Shown here: one piece after another, positions 1 to 6,794 of the stretch
Layout: every line of letters starts with the position of its first letter
Position numbering within the stretch: the first letter of the stretch is position 1
Assembly (NCBI RefSeq): GCF_937898925.1
Contig: NZ_CALDKF010000123.1
Span: 1 to 11,518, forward strand
Source: an uncultured Methanobrevibacter sp.
GTDB lineage: Archaea > Methanobacteriota > Methanobacteria > Methanobacteriales > Methanobacteriaceae
Length of the DNA: 11,518 nt
Direction: 5' to 3'
Notes under the pieces: model-generated
What the model was told of the DNA's origin: nothing
The model's input: the letters and a program-made list of their open reading frames with translations, nothing else
The model's database searches: none
Made by a program: the position numbers and the translations under genes

Positions 1-638
1 AATCCCAGACCGGAATCCTTTACGACGATTTTCACTCGGTTTTCTGTTTTAAAAGCTTTAATTTCAATGGTACCTTTGGTCATGTGGATACCTGCGAGAA
101 TATCACAGTCACCTAAAACGTGGATTTTACCACCGACTAAACATTCACCACATTGTTTACCAGCATTTCCGTGGATAATGATTTCTCCACCGGACATACC
201 TCTCCATTCACCAATGTAGGATGCACCACAGAATTCTTTGGTATTACCCATAATTTCGAGTTTACCACCTTTCATTTCACGACCAGCGTGAGCTGCTACG
301 TTACCGAATACAGTAACTACTCCACCAGACATTTCTGCACCAACGTGAAGGTCTGCATCACCGTTAACAACTACTTCACCAGCACTCATTTTACAACCGA
401 TGTATTTTACTCTGTTACAATCTCCGTTTAAAATCATTTTGACTTCAGCTGGAGATTCTGCTTCTCCTTCAACAGTGATGTCAAAGTAATCAGTGATTGG
501 GAATCTGGAGTTTCCTACAGGTACTTTGTACTCTGCAAAGTCTTCTTCAGTCCAAGAGTAAATGTTATCAGTGATTAACTCATCAAATTCTAAAGCAATT
601 GAAGAAGTTTTCTTTTGATCAAAAGTTATAGTTTTCAT
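1..638 (-). CDS. fwdC: Formylmethanofuran dehydrogenase subunit C, partial (C-terminus outside window)
   Basis: Subunit C of the formylmethanofuran dehydrogenase complex, the enzyme that reduces and fixes CO2 onto methanofuran in the first step of methanogenesis. The first 212 residues are visible; the rest runs off the window start. From about residue 65 on it is a ladder of short glycine-rich repeats of the form M-S-G-G-x-(I/V)-x-(I/V)-x-G-(N/D), for example around MSGGVVTVFGNVA, MKGGKLEIMGN and MSGGEIIIHGNAG. This is the right-handed beta-helix typical of FwdC and of the glutamate synthase C-terminal domain. It starts at ATG 638, 15 bp after the fwdA stop, with a GGAG ribosome binding site about 11 nt upstream; no in-frame alternative start is nearby. 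It is the seventh gene of the operon in this window. In solved Fwd structures FwdC binds FwdA (family knowledge). The identification is firm; only the missing C-terminus is unseen. Confidence 0.95.
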   Translation of the reverse strand, partial: MKTITFDQKKTSSIALEFDELITDNIYSWTEEDFAEYKVPVGNSRFPITDYFDITVEGEAESPAEVKMILNGDCNRVKYIGCKMSAGEVVVNGDADLHVGAEMSGGVVTVFGNVAAHAGREMKGGKLEIMGNTKEFCGASYIGEWRGMSGGEIIIHGNAGKQCGECLVGGKIHVLGDCDILAGIHMTKGTIEIKAFKTENRVKIVVKDSGLG

Positions 639-653
639 TAATAAACACTCTCC

Positions 654-2372
654 TTATTTAGCTTCTACGTCCACTCTAGTTGGGTTTGGTACATAGTGGT
701 CGTGTACTTGATAGTTTTCCCATTTGACAGAATAGTATTGGGTAAAGAATGGCATTATACTGTCGATAATTTGTTTTTCTTCTTCTTCGTATCCTATGAC
801 ATTAGTCCAAATGGTGTGGCTTTGTTTAGTGGAAACAATGTCACCATCTTTAACAACGATTTGACCATCTTTGATAGTGTAGTAAGCGTTACTGAATGCT
901 TTTTCGACACCTTCAGGATCTTTGGATGGGTCAAAGTCATTAGGGTTAATGTCATATACAGCAATATCTGCGTTGTAACCAGGGGTAAGTGCACCTCTGT
1001 CTTGGAATCCGTGGATTTTTGCAGGAGCTGCTCTGGAAATAGTAGCTATTTCGTAGAAGTCGTATTCTCTTTCGAGACCAGCTAAGCCAGTTCTTTTGGA
1101 AGCCCATTTGTGTACTTCACCATTGTCAATCATAGACATCCTTTTCTCAGCACTCATTAACCAGGAGATGATCTTAGGATATCTGATGAAAGGACCTGCG
1201 TTAGGGTGGTCAGTGGTTAAACATACTTGCCATGGGTTTTTAATGTGCAAGAACAATTCAAGACCAATAGCCCATTGTAAGGTACTTACTGGAGTTTTTG
1301 GAGAGTAAATACATGGAATGATACCAGCTGCGGTTTCACATTCAATGTCTTTGTTAGCCCATTTTAATCCAGAAATTTTGAACAAGTCGTATTCCATAGG
1401 AGCGTCTGCAGTCATGGTTGTGGTTTCGTCGAAAGTTACTTGACCTACGTCACAAGTTACGTATGGGTTTTTGTTAATGAAGTCAGCAACTTCTTCTGCA
1501 CCGGATGCTGCATCTTTCCAACTGTTACCAGTGTAAGAGTGGAATTGTGCATGAGTACAGTGGATAGTTTGATCCCTTACGCCAGCAGATGCTTTAGTGG
1601 ATTTTGCAATGTCTTTAATAGAGTCTAAAGTTGCAATAGTAGTTGGTACGTTTCCTGGGTGACCTAAATCATTAGGGTGGATGTGTATAGAGTGAGGAAG
1701 ACCTAATTGTTCGTTAGCTTTTGCTAAAGCTCTTACAACTTCTCTGGAGGTTACGTCAAAGTAAGGTGCTTTGTCATCGTATCCGTGTACGTTCATACCC
1801 CAACCCCATGCTTCTGAACCACATGGGTTTACGATTTTTACACCGTATCCTTTAGATACTCTTAACATTGCTGCAATAAATGCTGCTAAGTCGTCAATTC
1901 TGTTTTCTCTTGCATATTCCATTACGAACCAGTTGTTACCAAATAATGGTAATGGGTTAATATCGATGTTTGGAATAGTGTTAATTTCTTCGTGTGTGTG
2001 TTTTGCTTCTAAAGGAGGCATAGCTGCTTCACAAACAGTACCGTATCCCATTCTTGAGTATCTGTATCCAGTGGTAGGACAACTTGGGATAGAGAAACCA
2101 GCTTCAGCTCTGGTTACTTTAGTTTTTTGAGCTACTCCTCTTCTTTCGTCTTCTGGTCTGTATAATCTACCTACAACCAATTTTGGTCCTGCAACGTGAG
2201 CGTGAGGGTCTACACCAGCAGGCATTACAATTTTATCAGTGACGTCTAATACTTCAGCGTCAGCGGATACATCTTCAACGATTTTACCATCTTTGAAGCA
2301 GATATCCATTTTTTCTCCGTTTACTTCATTAGCAGGGTCGTAAACAATACCATTTTTAAGTATATATTCCAT
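654..2372 (-). CDS. fwdA: Formylmethanofuran dehydrogenase subunit A (metal-dependent amidohydrolase)
   Basis: Subunit A condenses formate, delivered through an internal tunnel from FwdB, with methanofuran to give formylmethanofuran (known from the Fwd structure). The sequence is a full-length amidohydrolase of 572 residues, close to the usual length of about 570. Likely binuclear zinc ligands are visible: the HAH pair H57/H59 in GVDPHAHVAG, K179 in YGVKIVNPCG as the probable carboxylated lysine, histidines in SIHIHPND (H230/H232), and D388 in TTDHPNAGP. I place the start at ATG 2372, not at an in-frame GTG at 2381, because that GTG lies inside the ribosome binding site AGGTGA (2378-2383), which sits 5 nt before the ATG. 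The ATG also gives the family-like N-terminus MEYILKNGIVYDP. The gene starts 10 bp after the fwdB stop, so it is almost certainly cotranscribed and probably translated in step with it. Confidence 0.97.
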   Translation of the reverse strand: MEYILKNGIVYDPANEVNGEKMDICFKDGKIVEDVSADAEVLDVTDKIVMPAGVDPHAHVAGPKLVVGRLYRPEDERRGVAQKTKVTRAEAGFSIPSCPTTGYRYSRMGYGTVCEAAMPPLEAKHTHEEINTIPNIDINPLPLFGNNWFVMEYARENRIDDLAAFIAAMLRVSKGYGVKIVNPCGSEAWGWGMNVHGYDDKAPYFDVTSREVVRALAKANEQLGLPHSIHIHPNDLGHPGNVPTTIATLDSIKDIAKSTKASAGVRDQTIHCTHAQFHSYTGNSWKDAASGAEEVADFINKNPYVTCDVGQVTFDETTTMTADAPMEYDLFKISGLKWANKDIECETAAGIIPCIYSPKTPVSTLQWAIGLELFLHIKNPWQVCLTTDHPNAGPFIRYPKIISWLMSAEKRMSMIDNGEVHKWASKRTGLAGLEREYDFYEIATISRAAPAKIHGFQDRGALTPGYNADIAVYDINPNDFDPSKDPEGVEKAFSNAYYTIKDGQIVVKDGDIVSTKQSHTIWTNVIGYEEEEKQIIDSIMPFFTQYYSVKWENYQVHDHYVPNPTRVDVEAK

Positions 2373-2382
2373 TAAAATCACC

Positions 2383-3774
2383 TTACTTATCTAAGAGACA
2401 TGCGAGACCTTCATTAGGAACGTATTCATCTGCTACGTTAGGTTCTTCTCTGAGTTTCATTACTCTTTCTTTCAATTCACGTACAATCCATTCGTCATCA
2501 CGACAGGTTTCAGGTTTGTCGATAGCTTTCTTCATCCAGATAGGAACACCATCCATACGGTAACTGGTACCTCCACATTCTACAGAAATGAAGGATCCAG
2601 GAAGTACTACGTCAGCAAGTTCAGTAGATGGTCCCCAGTGAATATCGATTTGGATAACTGGAATGTCTGCTAAGTGTTGGTTTGCTCCGTTAGGGAAGTG
2701 AGCACCAGGGTCTGCTGCAATTACCATGAAACAGTCAGGTTCTTTTCTGACTAATAAGTCGATAGTGTTGGTTTCACCCATCATATATCTTCCGTATCCT
2801 CTACAGAAGTCTACACCGAATGCCCAACCAGTTTCGTAAGCCATGAAAATGTTGAAACCGTTTACGTTAAAGTGACCTCTCATTGGAGTAAGTCCCCATT
2901 TACTGTTGGTGTTTAAGTCTTGTACTAATTTAATTGCGATGTCAATGTTTCTTTGTTTACCTAAGGTGTGGGTTAAACCTAAACCGAAGAAGAGAACACC
3001 GAATTCTGCAGCTTCCATTTCAGCAGCTAATTCATAAATGTCTTCAGCTGGAATACCGGAAACAGATTCAGATTGTAATTTTTTACCTTTTAATACAGCT
3101 CTTAAAGCGTTGTAGAAACCGTAGTCTCCGTTTTGTTCAAATCCAATCCATTTGTCAGACATTTTTGCAGTGTCTGAGAATTTTGGATCCATAGTAATAA
3201 CGGTTCTGTCGAATCTACCTCTTTGTCTGAAGTATCCTCTAGGGAATGCTGCATATCTTGCTAAGTGTCTTGGGTGAGAGTTCATAGCGTTACTACCAGA
3301 GTATGCAATAACGTCAGCTCTGTTTTTAACTTCCCCTAAGGTTTGGATAGGGTAACCTGCGTTTTGCATAGCTTGTAAACTTGGACCGTGACAGATAGTT
3401 GCTTGGTTATCTAAAACAGCACCAATATATTCACCTAATTCTACACCTTCTTTCATACATTCAGTAGAAGTTTCAGACCATCCGTAGAATACTGGTCTAA
3501 TAGAGTTTGCAATATATTCAGCTGCAGTGTCTAAAGCAGTATCCCAGTCTACTTCTTCAAGAACTCCTTCTTCGTTTCTTACCATTGGTACAAGTAATCT
3601 TTGGTCCATATCTTCCATAACTTTACTTGCACCTAATCTGCATGCGTGTCTAACAGCAACTACGTGACCGTCTTTTACTAAGAAGTCTAAGTCGTCACAG
3701 TTACATCCACAAAATGCACAAGTACAATTTTCTACAATGTGATCGTAATCAGTTACAGGTGGTTCATATGTCAT
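2383..3774 (-). CDS. fwdB: Formylmethanofuran dehydrogenase subunit B (W/Mo catalytic subunit, cysteine form)
   Basis: Catalytic subunit that reduces CO2 to formate at a tungsten or molybdenum bis-pterin centre; it belongs to the molybdopterin oxidoreductase family. It is 463 residues long from the chosen ATG. A cysteine-rich N-terminus (C17, C19, C22, C24, C26, then C45) should hold one [4Fe-4S] cluster. The metal-ligand position is C128 in ATICHGP; it is a normal cysteine, so this is not a selenocysteine isoenzyme. Downstream are pterin-binding-like stretches such as GSNAMNSHPRH and the tail motif DVVLPGSFISVECGGTSYRMDG. I prefer ATG 3774 over an in-frame TTG at 3780: GGAG at 3785-3788 is 10 nt from the ATG and only 4 nt from the TTG, and ATG is the commoner start. 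The gene overlaps the end of fwdD by 11 bp. The metal (W or Mo) cannot be read from sequence; the W-type name follows the operon layout with fwdH, F and G. Confidence 0.95.
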   Translation of the reverse strand: MTYEPPVTDYDHIVENCTCAFCGCNCDDLDFLVKDGHVVAVRHACRLGASKVMEDMDQRLLVPMVRNEEGVLEEVDWDTALDTAAEYIANSIRPVFYGWSETSTECMKEGVELGEYIGAVLDNQATICHGPSLQAMQNAGYPIQTLGEVKNRADVIAYSGSNAMNSHPRHLARYAAFPRGYFRQRGRFDRTVITMDPKFSDTAKMSDKWIGFEQNGDYGFYNALRAVLKGKKLQSESVSGIPAEDIYELAAEMEAAEFGVLFFGLGLTHTLGKQRNIDIAIKLVQDLNTNSKWGLTPMRGHFNVNGFNIFMAYETGWAFGVDFCRGYGRYMMGETNTIDLLVRKEPDCFMVIAADPGAHFPNGANQHLADIPVIQIDIHWGPSTELADVVLPGSFISVECGGTSYRMDGVPIWMKKAIDKPETCRDDEWIVRELKERVMKLREEPNVADEYVPNEGLACLLDK

Positions 3775-4336
3775 GATCAATCAACTCCTCCCATTTACGT
3801 CCGTTATAAACTGGTCTTTCACCTAATGATTCCATGTTTTCTACAACATCATCATCTTCTTCGTCAACATATTTTTTGTATACCCATCTCATTAAGTCTG
3901 CCATTAATAAAACTTTTCTGTCAGTTTTTTCAACGGTAGCGTGGATACCTTTGTAGGTAGGGTCTGAACAACAGTAGGTTTCGTGGCTTACAATAGTGTT
4001 AGCCCATGGACCTTTACATACAAAGATGGTACCTTCGTGAGGAGCATCTCTGGATTTTGCTGCGTTTAAAACAACTTCACCGTAGTCGGTTTTTACAAGT
4101 ACGGTGTCCCAGTTTTTTACACCTAATTTTACCATGTCACGAGGATCCATGTAACAGGTACCGGAAGCGTTTTTATATTCTTCTTTTAAGGTAGAACCTC
4201 TTTTCTTACAAGCTCCTTGATATATGTCAGAACCAGTGTTTAACATACATTTGAGTACTTTGGTAGTACCTTCTTGAGCTACGTTTTCTAAATCTCCAAC
4301 TACTGGTCTTTCTAAATAAGTATTTGCGTAATGCAT
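3764..4336 (-). CDS. fwdD: Formylmethanofuran dehydrogenase subunit D (molybdopterin dinucleotide-binding)
   Basis: Subunit D supplies the small beta-barrel that closes over the pterin dinucleotide cofactor held by FwdB. In other molybdopterin oxidoreductases this domain is fused to the catalytic chain; here it is separate and adjacent. The core domain spans about residues 29-155, with LNTGSDIYQG, a DMVKLGVKNWDTVLVKTDYG stretch and the GPWANTIV motif near residues 109-116. At 190 residues the protein is longer than the roughly 130 I expect for the family. About 28 extra residues precede the core, and an acidic tail of about 35 residues (with the run DEEDDDVVE) follows it. Start ATG 4336 has GGAGTGA just upstream and lies 10 bp after the fwdG stop. 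The last codons overlap fwdB, which points to translational coupling of these two partner subunits. Confidence 0.93.
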   Translation of the reverse strand: MHYANTYLERPVVGDLENVAQEGTTKVLKCMLNTGSDIYQGACKKRGSTLKEEYKNASGTCYMDPRDMVKLGVKNWDTVLVKTDYGEVVLNAAKSRDAPHEGTIFVCKGPWANTIVSHETYCCSDPTYKGIHATVEKTDRKVLLMADLMRWVYKKYVDEEDDDVVENMESLGERPVYNGRKWEELIDHDI

Positions 4337-4346
4337 GTTATCACTC

Positions 4347-4577
4347 CTATTCTAACCATATAGCTTCAGTAGGACAGAACATTTGGCAAGTACCACATTT
4401 GTCACATTTATCCACACTGAATAATTTAATAAATCCGTTTTCAACCATCATAATAGTTTCGGTTGTTTTGGAACCATGTCCACCAGCGTTTTCTGGACTG
4501 ATAGAAGCGTTTACTGGACATGCGATAACACATACTCCACAACCTAAACATTTATCTTGATCTACTTTAAGTTCCAT
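4347..4577 (-). CDS. fwdG: Formylmethanofuran dehydrogenase subunit G (2x[4Fe-4S] ferredoxin)
   Basis: Small ferredoxin subunit of 76 residues that passes electrons between the polyferredoxin FwdF and the FwdB active site (role from the family). Two complete C-x2-C-x2-C-x3-C motifs are visible: C10/C13/C16/C20 followed by P, and C58/C61/C64/C68 followed by P. Each fits a [4Fe-4S] cluster of the bacterial dicluster ferredoxin type. The two motifs are separated by a longer than minimal linker (residues 21-57) containing a GGHGSK stretch. Start ATG 4577 has GGTGAT upstream. It sits 18 bp after fwdF and 10 bp before fwdD. A free ferredoxin would look similar by sequence, so the assignment to the complex rests on operon position. 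Confidence 0.94.
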   Translation of the reverse strand: MELKVDQDKCLGCGVCVIACPVNASISPENAGGHGSKTTETIMMVENGFIKLFSVDKCDKCGTCQMFCPTEAIWLE

Positions 4578-4595
4578 AAATAATCACCAATCAAA

Positions 4596-5696
4596 TTAAT
4601 TTTTTAAAGCTTCGAATGCTGCAATCCAAGATTTAGAACTAGTTGGGGTGTAATCGATGTCAGTTCTAGTTACGGTTAATGCTCCGTTAGGACATGCTTT
4701 AGCACATGCACCACAGTGGATACAGTAATCTTCTTCTTTAACTAAGTGAGTTCCTCTGTCTCCAGGACCAGATGATTTAGGGAAGGATAAAACATTACAT
4801 GGACATACATCAATACATGCACCACAGGTACCACATTTTTCTTCATCGATTTCGAGAGTACCTTTAAATGCTTGTTTTACAGTAGCTGCGTCTGCAGGAC
4901 AGACTCCTTCACACCATCCACATTTAATACAGGTTTCTTTGTCAATAATTGCATTACCGGTAATAGCTGCTTTAGCAGGGTCGAGGTCATATTCACCGTA
5001 GGAACAGGATCTACATACTGCTTTAATAGCGTTAACAGGACATGCTTTTTTACATACGAGACAGTATACACATTTTTCTTTGTCAATAACAATGCTTTCT
5101 TCACCGGTGGTTTTGTCTACTACAATAGCTTCTGCAGGACATAATTCAGCACAAGCACCACAGTAAATACAGTCGTCTTCACATACTTCGATTTCACCAG
5201 TTACTAAGTCCGCTCTGTTAGGTAAGGTTCTGTCAATAGTGATGGAAGCTCTAGGACAAGCTGCTTCACATTTTTTACAGAATAAACATTTGTCTTCATC
5301 GATTTCAGCTGAAGCGATGAGAGTTGGATAAGCTTCATTTTCTTTAATAGAGACGCCACCAATAGTAAGGTCTAATGCGCCTGCTGGACATACTCCACTA
5401 CACATACCACAGAGAACACATTTGTTTTCATCAATGCATAATTTTGCTTTGACTTCATTGTCGTTTTTGAAAAGAGCATAGTTTTGAGCAATCTTTTCAT
5501 GACCACTGAAATAGGTTTCGGTGTATTTACGTTCAATAGGAGCTACTTCATCAAGACAAATAGCTTCTACAGGACAAGTTGCTTCACAAAGGCCGCAACC
5601 AATACAAACGTGATCTTTAAAGGACAAAATTCTGTCTTCTTCTGCTGATCTTTTTATATTGAAGTCTTTGCCTTCAATTTCTTTAACGTTAACCAT
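4596..5696 (-). CDS. fwdF: Formylmethanofuran dehydrogenase polyferredoxin subunit F (8x[4Fe-4S])
   Basis: Polyferredoxin of 366 residues that acts as an electron wire for the Fwd complex. Eight full C-x2-C-x2-C-x3-C-P motifs are visible, starting at C31, C93, C137, C176, C209, C256, C288 and C325. That predicts eight [4Fe-4S] clusters, the number known for FwdF of thermophilic Methanobacteriales. In the solved complex FwdF chains join catalytic halves into large oligomers (family knowledge). Between the fifth and sixth motifs there is an extra cysteine pair, C228/C231 in a CRSC, and an extra C300 follows motif 7; neither is needed for the eight clusters. Start ATG 5696 has a strong GGAGGT site 6 nt upstream. 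The start overlaps the end of the HTH-ferredoxin gene by 8 bp, so the two are likely translationally coupled. Confidence 0.96.
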   Translation of the reverse strand: MVNVKEIEGKDFNIKRSAEEDRILSFKDHVCIGCGLCEATCPVEAICLDEVAPIERKYTETYFSGHEKIAQNYALFKNDNEVKAKLCIDENKCVLCGMCSGVCPAGALDLTIGGVSIKENEAYPTLIASAEIDEDKCLFCKKCEAACPRASITIDRTLPNRADLVTGEIEVCEDDCIYCGACAELCPAEAIVVDKTTGEESIVIDKEKCVYCLVCKKACPVNAIKAVCRSCSYGEYDLDPAKAAITGNAIIDKETCIKCGWCEGVCPADAATVKQAFKGTLEIDEEKCGTCGACIDVCPCNVLSFPKSSGPGDRGTHLVKEEDYCIHCGACAKACPNGALTVTRTDIDYTPTSSKSWIAAFEALKN

Positions 5697-6147
5697 TTTT
5701 TACCTCCAAAATTTCAATTGATTTTGTTGGGCAATTCTCAACACACATAAGACAGCCGCAACAATAACGGGGGTTTATCTTTGCTTTCAATGAATCTAAA
5801 TTAATAGCCTTCATCTCACACAAATCTACACACAATCCACAACCAATACATCCATCGTTAATCTGTGGGTCATAATGATTCATATTAAAAATAGTCACGA
5901 TTTGACGAATTTCTTTATAATCTCCAAATAAAACTTTTGTTATTAATATAAAATCCTTAGGACTTAACTCTAAAATAGTTTTAGCAAGTTCGATAGAATC
6001 CATGGATATGTTTCTACCATTCAAGTAGTGAGAAATAGTTGATCTGTCTACACCGATTTGAGATGAAATCTCCTTTTGGGACAATCCTCTTTTTCTCAAC
6101 TCAACACTTTCTAAATATTTTAGTCCAGATACTATATGTTTTGGCAT
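5689..6147 (-). CDS. fwdH: Helix-turn-helix/dicluster ferredoxin fusion protein, first gene of the fwd operon (FwdH-like)
   Basis: A 152-residue protein with two visible parts. Residues about 16-48 form a helix-turn-helix (GLSQKEISSQIG followed by VDRSTISHYLNGR), with the small turn residue and the S/T-rich recognition helix of XRE/sigma-like DNA-binding domains. Residues 100-139 carry two [4Fe-4S] motifs: C100/C103/C106/C110 and C129/C132/C135/C139. The first cluster motif is followed by E instead of the usual P; the second has P. The gene leads the operon and overlaps fwdF by 8 bp. The symbol follows the fwdHFGDACB operon of Methanothermobacter, in which fwdH encodes a predicted small iron-sulfur protein; the published Fwd crystal complex is built from A, B, C, D, F and G. 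I infer a redox- or metal-sensing autoregulator of this operon, but an electron-carrier role is equally open. The start ATG 6147 has GGTGA at 6152-6156. Confidence 0.85.
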   Translation of the reverse strand: MPKHIVSGLKYLESVELRKRGLSQKEISSQIGVDRSTISHYLNGRNISMDSIELAKTILELSPKDFILITKVLFGDYKEIRQIVTIFNMNHYDPQINDGCIGCGLCVDLCEMKAINLDSLKAKINPRYCCGCLMCVENCPTKSIEILEVKNG

Positions 6148-6200
6148 AAATTCACCATGTGTACATTATAATATATATTATATATACTTATAAAAGGCAC

Positions 6201-6218
6201 ATACTTAGACTCAAGTAT
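6201..6218. promoter_or_regulatory. Inverted repeat ATACTT-N6-AAGTAT, candidate operator
   Basis: A perfect 6-bp inverted repeat with a 6-bp spacer. It lies directly downstream (in the direction of fwd transcription) of the TATA-like element at 6224-6231, where transcription from that box would begin. In archaea repressors often bind at this position. No regulator is known for it here; the function is inferred from position only. Confidence 0.35.
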
Positions 6219-6223
6219 AAAGA

Positions 6224-6231
6224 TTTATATA
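6224..6231 (-). promoter_or_regulatory. TATA box candidate for the fwd operon (distal)
   Basis: Minus-strand TATATAAA preceded by A-rich sequence matches an archaeal TATA box. A start site about 25 nt downstream would fall near 6200-6203 and give a leader of about 55 nt before the fwdH ATG. A second TATA-like element, TTTATAAG at 6187-6194, would place the start near 6165 with a leader of about 18 nt. I cannot choose between them from sequence. Confidence 0.45.
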
Positions 6232-6236
6232 TTGTA

Positions 6237-6251
6237 GTGTATTAATTACAC
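6237..6251. promoter_or_regulatory. Candidate operator GTGTA-N5-TACAC, promoter-proximal copy
   Basis: Inverted repeat with 5-bp arms and 5-bp spacer, immediately upstream of the TATA-like box at 6224-6231 on the minus strand. Two more copies with the same arms and spacer occur at 6516-6534 and 6542-6556. A half-site identical to one extended arm, ATGTGTA, lies at 6157-6163, just upstream of the fwdH ribosome binding site. Placement next to the TFB recognition element would suit an activator or a repressor. Confidence 0.5.
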
Positions 6252-6515
6252 ATTTGTAAAAATATTAATTATTTATTATATTAATTATTTTCAGAAGATA
6301 AGAATAAACTATAACTTAATATATAATATTAAAGTAAATTATCATTTATTTATTAAATAAATTATTTTTTAACTTAATTATAAAAATTAAACTAATTTTA
6401 TTAAGATAAAAATAGTTAAAATTTAATCAAAAATAGCTAAATTATATCTCCAATATGTAAGCAAATTTACATCGAATTTTTGAAAATTTTTAAAATTTTT
6501 AGGCCAAACAAAAAA

Positions 6516-6534
6516 ATGTGTAGTAAATACACAT
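6516..6534. promoter_or_regulatory. Candidate operator ATGTGTA-N5-TACACAT, distal copy 1
   Basis: The best copy of the motif: perfect 7-bp arms around a GTAAA spacer. It sits in the middle of the 647-bp gap between moaA and fwdH, in DNA that is otherwise almost only A and T. Its motif start is 24 bp from that of the next copy. Confidence 0.5.
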
Positions 6535-6541
6535 AAATCAG

Positions 6542-6556
6542 GTGTAGTAAGTACAC
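6542..6556. promoter_or_regulatory. Candidate operator GTGTA-N5-TACAC, distal copy 2
   Basis: Perfect 5-bp arms around GTAAG. Its spacer is nearly identical to that of the neighbouring copy (GTAAA), so the pair also reads as a direct repeat with 24-bp period. No gene start lies close by on either strand; the nearest annotated start is fwdH, about 400 bp downstream on the minus strand. Confidence 0.45.
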
Positions 6557-6689
6557 ATAGTGATTTTTGAAGAAAAAAGCTAATGAAAAAATGAGAAAAA
6601 TTCACTGAAAAATAGATGAAAAATAGAGGAAAAATATATAAAAAAATTAATGAAAATTTAGATAAAAATTGATAAGAAATTTATAAAAA

Positions 6690-6738
6690 ATTTATTAAAA
6701 AAATATAAAAAATATTTAAAAGATTATAAAAATAATCT
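6690..6738 (-). terminator. Hairpin plus U-rich terminator after moaA
   Basis: A perfect 7-bp stem AGATTAT/ATAATCT with a 4-nt loop lies at 6721-6738, 57 bp after the moaA stop. On the minus strand it is followed by T-rich sequence with several runs of five to seven T. T-rich runs also precede it at about 6741-6790. Archaeal RNA polymerase ends at U-rich tracts, so termination somewhere in this stretch is likely even if the hairpin is not needed. Confidence 0.5.
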
Positions 6739-6794
6739 ATAAAAAAATAGCAAAATAAAAATAAAAAATAAAAAAATATTGAAAAATATATTAT

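Larger units (their letters stand above)
6148..6794. other. 647-bp AT-rich intergenic region between moaA and the fwd operon
   Basis: This gap holds the fwd promoter elements, the operator candidates and the moaA terminator listed separately. It also has an inverted repeat ATGTAA-N6-TTACAT at 6455-6472. I see no tRNA-like or other structured RNA gene. The only ORF of any length (minus strand 6423-6605, GTG start, no ribosome binding site, rich in F and L) looks like chance translation of AT-rich DNA. Confidence 0.7.

Noticed and set aside
696..1085. Plus-strand 129-residue ORF
   Set aside because: Antisense shadow of fwdA; F/V/S-rich composition with no domain, and fwdA is unmistakable in the opposite strand.
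1771..2130. Plus-strand 119-residue ORF
   Set aside because: Antisense shadow of fwdA; no family features and no ribosome binding site that I could see.
3385..3395. Possible selenocysteine version of FwdB
   Set aside because: The metal-ligand position reads as an ordinary cysteine codon in ATICHGP, with no in-frame TGA.
6160..6165. TGTACA resembling a TrpY-type TRP box
   Set aside because: A single 6-bp palindrome is expected by chance, no tryptophan gene is nearby, and it is better read as part of the ATGTGTA half-site shared with the GTGTA-N5-TACAC copies.
6423..6605. 60-codon minus-strand ORF in the moaA-fwdH gap
   Set aside because: GTG start without a ribosome binding site, composition dominated by F, L and N from AT-rich DNA, and it runs through the operator-like repeats; no recognisable domain.
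6148..6794. CRISPR array or riboswitch in the long AT-rich gap
   Set aside because: Only two or three short motif copies with no regular spacers; no structured GC-containing aptamer-like region and no cas genes.
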